A stretch of DNA of 18,558 nucleotides from positions 1-18,558 of the forward strand of contig JBOGJI010000228.1 of the NCBI GenBank assembly GCA_050747865.1. Direction: 5' to 3'. This stretch comes from JBOGJI01 sp050747865 (GTDB lineage: Bacteria; Acidobacteriota; Thermoanaerobaculia; Multivoradales; JAHEKO01). Below are positions 14,181 to 18,558 of this stretch, piece after piece. A program made the translations under genes and the position numbers. Below the pieces are notes generated by a model that saw nothing but the letters and a program-made list of their open reading frames with translations, made no database searches and was not told the DNA's origin. The first letter of the stretch is position 1, and each line of letters opens with the position of its first letter.

Positions 14181-15170
14181 ATGCGGGCTTCCATGGTTGC
14201 CGTTGCTTGCCTGCTGATGCCCCCCATCGTCATCTCGTCGACCGCACGGGCCAGCGAGACGCGCGAGGTGGGAGCCGGGGCGATCGCCGAGCTGCTCCGA
14301 GAGGGGAGGGAGCTTCTTCAGGCAGGCGATGCCGCCGCCGCAGTCGGGGTGCTCGAGCGTGCCGTGGAGGTCGCCCCGGAGTCGGCTGATGGCCATGCTC
14401 TGCTGGGCCGTGCGCTCGCCCTCGACGACCGCTATCTGGCGGCGGAGGAGGCCCTGCGCAAGGCGATCGCGCTCGGTCGCCAGGATCTCGCGACGTGGTT
14501 CTATCTCGGCTCGACGCTGTGGGAGAACGGCAGGCTCGGCGATGCGGAGGAGGCGTTCCGTACCGCGCTGGAGCGCGGTGGGAGGGCTCCCCTGCTCGTC
14601 TACCAGCTCGGCCGGCTCCTTCTGTGGCAGGGCCGAGGCGCCGAGGCGGTGACGCTTCTTCGCGAGGCGTCCGAGACGACCCCTGGGGCGCCGGATGTCC
14701 TGCTCGATCTCGCCCGTGCCCTGGAGTCGGCCGGCGATCTCCAGGCGGCTCGCGAAGCCTACGGCCGGGCGGTCGAGCTGGCGCCGGAAGACAGTCATGC
14801 GCGTTACGGCCTCGCCGCGGTCCTCGGGCGGCTCGGTGAGAGCGAGGCGGCGGCGCGGGAGCGGGCCGTCTATCGGCGCCTGTACGAGGAAGAGCAGGAG
14901 CGAGTGCGGCAAGAGGGGCTGACGGAAGCTCGTGTCGCGCGTGGCCAGGAGCTCGTGCGCACGGGTCGAGCTCGAGAGGCGATCGTGCATCTGCGAGCGC
15001 TCCCCGAGACCGCAACCTCGCTGGCCGCCCTCGCCGAGGCATACCTGGCCGCCGGGGACGCTACCGCGGCGCTCCACACTCTCGAACGTGCGGTCGTGCT
15101 GGCTCCGGAGCGCGACGATCTGCGCGCGCGACTCAACGAAGCCCGGCTGCGGCTGCACGAGAATCCGTGA
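14181..15170 (+). CDS. TPR-C: secreted tetratricopeptide-repeat protein
   Basis: The ATG at 14181 gives 329 residues; ATG 14193 is a possible alternative. The signal peptide is MRASMVAVACLLMPPIVISS with cleavage near ARAS. Five or six TPR units follow, for example LREGRELLQAGDAAAAVGVL, ATWFYLGSTLWENGRLGDAE and DSHARYGLAAVLGRLGESEA. A highly charged helix (RRLYEEEQERVRQEG, about residues 232-246) separates these from two C-terminal units (LVRTGRAREAIVHL; ALAEAYLAAGDATAALHTLE). The charged segment may be a coiled coil. First gene of a two-gene operon; its stop overlaps the start of CRTAC1-E (GTGA), repeating the TPR-propeller pairing of the other operons. No catalytic domain; protein binding is the expected role. 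Confidence 0.9.
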   Translation: MRASMVAVACLLMPPIVISSTARASETREVGAGAIAELLREGRELLQAGDAAAAVGVLERAVEVAPESADGHALLGRALALDDRYLAAEEALRKAIALGRQDLATWFYLGSTLWENGRLGDAEEAFRTALERGGRAPLLVYQLGRLLLWQGRGAEAVTLLREASETTPGAPDVLLDLARALESAGDLQAAREAYGRAVELAPEDSHARYGLAAVLGRLGESEAAARERAVYRRLYEEEQERVRQEGLTEARVARGQELVRTGRAREAIVHLRALPETATSLAALAEAYLAAGDATAALHTLERAVVLAPERDDLRARLNEARLRLHENP

Positions 15171-16837
15171 CTCCGCGTGTCCGCAAGGTTCCGGCCGCGG
15201 TGGCTCTGGCGACGGTCGCTGGGGCCGTCGCGGCAGCCGGGGCACAAGAGGCGGTACTCGATCGCGGATCGATGACACGCTGCGGGCCGCTGCTGCTGCG
15301 CGACGCCACCGAGAGCGCCGGCGTGACGTTTCGCCATCGGCGAGGCGGCCGGGGCGAGAAGCACCTGCCAGAGACCATGGGCGCCGGGGTCGCCTGGCTC
15401 GACTTCGACGGCGACGGCTGGCTGGACCTCTATCTCGTGCAGTCCGGGCCGTTCCCGCCGGACGGGAGCGCCGCTGCCGGCAACCGGCTCTTCCGCAACC
15501 TCGGCGACGGCCGGTTCGTCGACGTGACCGTCAAGAGCAGCGCCGGAGAGCGGGGCTACGGCCAGGGAGTCGTGGCCGCCGATGTAGACGGGGACGGGAG
15601 CTCCGATCTCTACCTGACGAACTACGGTCCGGACGCTCTGCTCGCCAACCAGGGGGACGGCACCTTCGCCGACCGGACACGGGCGGCCGGCCTCGGGCTC
15701 GACGGCTGGAGCTCGTCGGCCGCCTTGGCCGACGCGGACGCCGACGGGGACCTCGACCTCTACGTCACGCGCTACGTGGAGTACGACCCGGAGGAGCAGA
15801 TCTTCTGCGGCGATCCCACGACCGGCGAGCGCGAGTACTGCGACCCGTCGCTCTTCGTCGGCAGTGGCGATCGCTTCTACCGCAACCGCGGCAACGGAAC
15901 GTTCGAGGACGCCACCGAGGCAACCGGGATCGGCGCCGCCGGCGGGCGCGGTCTGGGCGTCGTCTTCGTCGACCTGGACGGGGACCGGCGCCCGGACGTC
16001 TACGTGGCCAACGACGAGACGCTGAACTTCCTCTTTCGCAACCTCGGCTCCGGACGCTTCGAGGATCTCTCGCTCGCGTCCGGCACCGCCGCCAACCGCG
16101 ACGGCAAGCCCGAGGGTGGGATGGGGATCGCCGTGGGAGACGTCGACGGCGACCTCGATCCCGACCTGGCGGTCACCAACTTCGACGTCGAGACCAACAC
16201 CCTCTATCGCAATCTCGGGGAGATGCTCTTCGAGGACGTCGCGGCGGCGAGCGGCTTCGGCATGCCGTCGTTCAACCTGCTCGCCTTCGGGATCGGGTTG
16301 CTGGATCTGGACCTCGATGGAGACCTCGATTTCTACATCGCCAACGGCCACATCTTCGAGCGGCCCGAGCGCGAGAACGTGACCCATGCCCAGCGCGCCC
16401 AGGTCCTCCTCGGAGACGGTCGTGGTCGATTCTCGGAGCTGCGCTGCCGATTCCTGGACGAGCGGCCCATGGTCGCACGCGGCCTGGCCGCCGCCGACTT
16501 CGACAACGATGGCGACCCCGACCTCGCGCTCCTCGAGAACGGGGGTCCGGCAGTGCTGCTGGAGAACGGGACGCGGAGCGAGTGGGTCGGCGTGACGCTC
16601 CGCGGCGCCCCACCCAACACCGAGGCCGTGGGCTCTCGAGTGGTGTTGGTCAGCGATCGCGGCCGCCAGGTGCGCTGGATCCTGGCCGGCGACAGCTACC
16701 AGTCTTCCTCCGACCGCCGGGCCCTGTTCGGCTTCGGCGACAGCTTGGTCGACGCCGTCGAGATCATCTGGCCGTCTGGCCGCTCCCGCCGCCTGATCTC
16801 TCCTCCGACGGGACGCTATCTCGTCGTTCGGGAATAG
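15167..16837 (+). CDS. CRTAC1-E: secreted FG-GAP / ASPIC-UnbV seven-bladed propeller protein
   Basis: GTG start in a GTGA overlap with TPR-C; 556 residues. The N-terminus (PRVRKVPAAVALATVAGAVA) is a typical Sec signal with cleavage near AGAQ. The family motif FRHRRGGRGEKHLPET precedes seven propeller loops (residues about 79-452): DFDGDGWLD, DVDGDGSSD, DADADGDLD, DLDGDRRPD, DVDGDLDPD, DLDLDGDLD, DFDNDGDPD. Cys214 and Cys225 form the C-x10-YC pair before GDRFYRNRGNGTF. There is no CxxC after blade 7, unlike CRTAC1-B and -C. The ASPIC/UnbV domain is divergent: NTEAVGSRVVL, AGDSYQSSSDRRALFGFG and VEIIWPSGRSRRL. It resembles CRTAC1-B/C in architecture more than CRTAC1-A or -D. Last gene of its operon. 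Role unknown beyond a predicted extracytoplasmic binding or scaffold function with TPR-C. Confidence 0.92.
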   Translation: MTPRVRKVPAAVALATVAGAVAAAGAQEAVLDRGSMTRCGPLLLRDATESAGVTFRHRRGGRGEKHLPETMGAGVAWLDFDGDGWLDLYLVQSGPFPPDGSAAAGNRLFRNLGDGRFVDVTVKSSAGERGYGQGVVAADVDGDGSSDLYLTNYGPDALLANQGDGTFADRTRAAGLGLDGWSSSAALADADADGDLDLYVTRYVEYDPEEQIFCGDPTTGEREYCDPSLFVGSGDRFYRNRGNGTFEDATEATGIGAAGGRGLGVVFVDLDGDRRPDVYVANDETLNFLFRNLGSGRFEDLSLASGTAANRDGKPEGGMGIAVGDVDGDLDPDLAVTNFDVETNTLYRNLGEMLFEDVAAASGFGMPSFNLLAFGIGLLDLDLDGDLDFYIANGHIFERPERENVTHAQRAQVLLGDGRGRFSELRCRFLDERPMVARGLAAADFDNDGDPDLALLENGGPAVLLENGTRSEWVGVTLRGAPPNTEAVGSRVVLVSDRGRQVRWILAGDSYQSSSDRRALFGFGDSLVDAVEIIWPSGRSRRLISPPTGRYLVVRE

Positions 16838-16995
16838 GGACGCGAGGGGCTCTCGCTGTGGACGGCGGCGATCGCCCCCGCATCTTCGCCCAACGAAGCC
16901 AGGGCCTTCCCCCGCACGAGATAGAGGCCGCGCAGCGCTTCGCGGTCCAGTCGCGTAGCCGCGCTCCCGGAGGAGCGCCGGAACGAGTGATGAAC
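16816..16995 (-). pseudogene. possible remnant of a TPR-type coding sequence
   Basis: Directly after the TAG of the minus-strand ATPase gene, the same reading frame continues open for 59 codons to a TAG at 16816-16818, inside the 3' end of CRTAC1-E. There is no start codon. The predicted peptide includes LDREALRGLYLVRG then KALASLGEDAGAIAAV, whose spacing of small and aromatic residues resembles one TPR unit. It may be the degraded end of a TPR gene, but in GC-rich DNA a short open frame can occur by chance. The remaining gap up to the ATPase gene contains the palindrome GGCGATCGCC at 16867-16876 and no clear terminator. Confidence 0.2.
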
Positions 16996-18363
16996 CTAGA
17001 TGCCGAATATGTCGCCGGCGGTGACCGCCAGGGTACCGTGTGGGTGTGTGACCGTTTCACGGGCAGCGACCGCGTAGCGGAGCTCGGGGGCGCGGCGAGG
17101 GAGCGCCGCCGCCTTGAGCTCGAGCTGGCGAACAGCCCGCGCTGCGTCGATACGCTTGGCCCATTTGGCCTCGCCAACGAGCACAGCCTCGCGACGACGT
17201 CCGGCAAGGACGACAGCGTCGATCTCCGTCGGCGGTGAGTCGCGCCAAAATCGACCAATGTCCACGATGTCTGCCCCCAACTCACCGGCCACCGCGAGGT
17301 GGATGAGATGCTGGCGAAAGGCTGCCTCCCACCGTTCGCCCATGTAATCGTCCAGATCCTTGATCAGCGTCGCCACCACCTCGCGACCCAATCCGCGTTC
17401 GATCGCTGAGCGGTATCGGTCGAGAACGCCGAGCCAGAAAGCGAGGAAGTTATCCGCAAGGCGGTACATACGACGTCGGGTGCGGCCTTCCCGCTCGGTC
17501 ACCGGCACCATGCGCTCGACGAGCCCCAGCTCGATCAGGCGTTCGAGCGTGCGCGCGGGCTCGGCTTTCACCGCTTGTGCGATCTCGGCGTACCGCGTAC
17601 GCCCGGCCGCAATCGCGCGTAGGACCAGGGAGCTCAAGTCACTGGTGTCGCCTTCGGTTGCAAGGACGAGCTGTCCCTCGGTCAGTAACTGCCCGCCGGG
17701 TGTGCACGCAAGCCGCAGGAGGTTCTCGCGCAGGCTCATGCCCTGATCCCACCATGCGAGGTAGAGAGGCACTCCCCCCACGAGGCCGAACACCAGAGCG
17801 CGATCGGCAGGCGGCAGTCGGCGAAGCATCGGCGCCGCTTCGTGTGGGCGGAACGGGCGGAGGTGGAGAGCCAAGTCGAAGCGGCCGTACAGGGGAGCGC
17901 GCTCTTCCTGCATGGCGGTCATCGAGCGGACCGCCGATCCACAGAGCAGCACGCGCAGATGGGTGCGCGACCGGGCGCGGTCCCAGAACGCCCGTAAGAT
18001 CCCAGGCAGCTCGGGCGTACGCGCTACGAGCTCGGGAAATTCATCGAGCACGAGCAGGAGGGGTTCTTCGGCCACACCTGCGAGGAACTCCAATGCATCG
18101 TCCCAGTCGAGGAACGGACGACCGGCAAGATCTCGCAGACCGGGTTCCAGCGTCCGACTGGCGGCCTCTGAGAGCAAGCGCAGCTCGTCCGTCACCGGCC
18201 TACCGGCAGCGGTGTGGAACACCGTGCGGCGTCCCTGGGAGAACGCATGCAGCAGCGCCGTCTTCCCGACTCGACGGCGCCCCCATAGCAGCGCCAGGCT
18301 TGCGCCAGGACGCTGCCACCATTCTTGGAGCGCCTCCAGCTCGGACTCACGGTTCACAAACAT
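16996..18363 (-). CDS. AAA ATPase (ATPase_2 / archaeal-type) with DUF234-like PD-(D/E)xK C-terminus
   Basis: 455 residues from an ATG; the only clearly cytoplasmic protein here, with no signal peptide. The N-terminus FVNRESELEALQEWW is the family hallmark. Walker A is GRRRVGKT (28-35) and Walker B is LLLVLDEF (Asp107, Glu108), followed by VLLCGSAVRSM (138-148) and the GGVPLYL motif (196-202). A winged-helix segment lies at about 245-292 and YRLADNFLAFWLGVL at 300-314. The C-terminal domain has TEIDAVVL (Glu380, Asp382) and VGEAKW (Glu398, Lys400), fitting a PD-(D/E)xK nuclease core as described for DUF234. The family is widespread in archaea and patchy in bacteria; its role is not established, and links to mobile or defence loci are suspected. 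Third positions look less GC-saturated than in neighbours (by eye), and it stands alone among TPR/propeller genes, both consistent with acquisition. A candidate promoter lies immediately upstream. Confidence 0.9.
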   Translation of the reverse strand: MFVNRESELEALQEWWQRPGASLALLWGRRRVGKTALLHAFSQGRRTVFHTAAGRPVTDELRLLSEAASRTLEPGLRDLAGRPFLDWDDALEFLAGVAEEPLLLVLDEFPELVARTPELPGILRAFWDRARSRTHLRVLLCGSAVRSMTAMQEERAPLYGRFDLALHLRPFRPHEAAPMLRRLPPADRALVFGLVGGVPLYLAWWDQGMSLRENLLRLACTPGGQLLTEGQLVLATEGDTSDLSSLVLRAIAAGRTRYAEIAQAVKAEPARTLERLIELGLVERMVPVTEREGRTRRRMYRLADNFLAFWLGVLDRYRSAIERGLGREVVATLIKDLDDYMGERWEAAFRQHLIHLAVAGELGADIVDIGRFWRDSPPTEIDAVVLAGRRREAVLVGEAKWAKRIDAARAVRQLELKAAALPRRAPELRYAVAARETVTHPHGTLAVTAGDIFGI

Positions 18364-18398
18364 GTGTCGAGTTTACTGACATTCGACGTAACTGACTA
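18364..18398 (-). promoter_or_regulatory. candidate promoter of the ATPase gene
   Basis: On the minus strand, TAGTCA (18398-18393; four of six matches to TTGACA) is followed by a 17-bp spacer and TAAACT (18375-18370), a TANNNT -10 box. Six bases then separate it from the ATG at 18363, so the transcript would be leaderless or nearly so. No Shine-Dalgarno sequence precedes the ATG. An imperfect dyad (GTAACT 18388-18393, AGTTAC 18407-18412, 13-nt loop) overlaps the -35 side; it has no T-tract, so I do not call it a terminator. Confidence 0.35.
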
Positions 18399-18412
18399 CT
18401 CCTGTGAGTTAC

Positions 18413-18558
18413 CTAGCCCGCCAGCTCTTGCAGCTCGGGGTCGTCGGGCCAGCGGCTGCGAGCTTGGGCGAGTACGGCGGCTGCGGACCGATCGTCGCCG
18501 AGCGCGCGCAGCGTGCGAATCGCCTCGGCATAGGCCGCAGCAGTGGGGTTCGCCTCCA
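18413..18558 (-). CDS. TPR-containing protein, 3' end only
   Basis: The minus strand is open from the window edge to a TAG at 18413-18415, giving 48 C-terminal residues, counting a codon cut by the edge only in part. The sequence (PTAAAYAEAIRTLRALGDDR, then AAAVLAQARSRWPDDPELQE) has the helix pattern and terminal Pro of a TPR unit. The start and the rest of the protein lie beyond the window. It points in the same direction as the ATPase gene, 49 bp away, but the candidate promoter in that gap makes an operon unlikely. Partner and location cannot be judged from this fragment. Confidence 0.6.
   Translation of the reverse strand, partial: EANPTAAAYAEAIRTLRALGDDRSAAAVLAQARSRWPDDPELQELAG

Noticed and set aside
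14136..15278. N-terminal extension of CRTAC1-D by about 380 residues
   Set aside because: The minus frame is open here only because it lies opposite TPR-C; the sequence is low-complexity, lacks family similarity and precedes a good signal peptide starting at GTG 14135.
1501..16837. Enediyne biosynthesis link through the UnbV name
   Set aside because: ASPIC/UnbV domains occur near enediyne clusters, but no polyketide synthase or UnbL/UnbU-like gene is here; the domain name alone says nothing about the pathway.
16867..16876. Palindrome GGCGATCGCC as terminator between convergent genes
   Set aside because: A loopless palindrome without a T-tract cannot form a typical terminator hairpin, and such a sequence is common in GC-rich DNA.
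18388..18412. Inverted repeat GTAACT...AGTTAC as terminator of the partial TPR gene
   Set aside because: The stem is only 6 bp and AT-rich with a 13-nt loop and no following T-run; an operator role is equally possible and neither can be supported.

Overview
The window is GC-rich, gene-dense DNA from a bacterium that encodes many Sec-exported proteins. Multiple paralogous CRTAC1-type (FG-GAP plus ASPIC/UnbV) proteins paired with secreted TPR proteins are typical of Acidobacteriota, Planctomycetota and Verrucomicrobiota. An Acidobacteriota-like host is my best guess, but there is no rRNA or marker gene to settle it. No tRNA, rRNA, insertion sequence or CRISPR array was seen.

Layout: (1) 1-1468, the 3' part of an M1-family zinc metallopeptidase gene. 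(2) 1501-8508, a plus-strand operon: CRTAC1-A, TPR-A, CRTAC1-B, CRTAC1-C. It follows a short gap holding a perfect 15-bp dyad on a candidate promoter. (3) 8381-14135, a minus-strand operon read right to left: CRTAC1-D (with an N-terminal helical region), TPR-B, and a secreted protein that I recognise as a divergent pentein-fold, deiminase-like enzyme. Operons 2 and 3 converge and overlap by 128 bp. (4) 14181-16837, a plus-strand operon TPR-C, CRTAC1-E, divergent from operon 3 across only 45 bp. (5) 16996-18363, a minus-strand AAA ATPase with a DUF234-type nuclease-like C-terminus, probably an accessory gene. It is flanked by a possible TPR remnant and by the 3' end of another TPR gene that runs off the window.

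The five CRTAC1-type proteins differ in sequence and length, but each carries exactly seven DxDxDG-type calcium-loop motifs, which predicts five seven-bladed beta-propellers. Nearly every junction inside the three operons is a 4-nt NTGA stop/start overlap, so propeller and TPR proteins are probably made by coupled translation and may act as extracytoplasmic partners. The most novel element is the pentein-like enzyme: it is co-transcribed with a propeller and a TPR protein, and its putative catalytic cysteine codon lies inside the antisense overlap with CRTAC1-C. The substrate and biological role of the whole locus are unknown; a surface-exposed or periplasmic assembly is inference.
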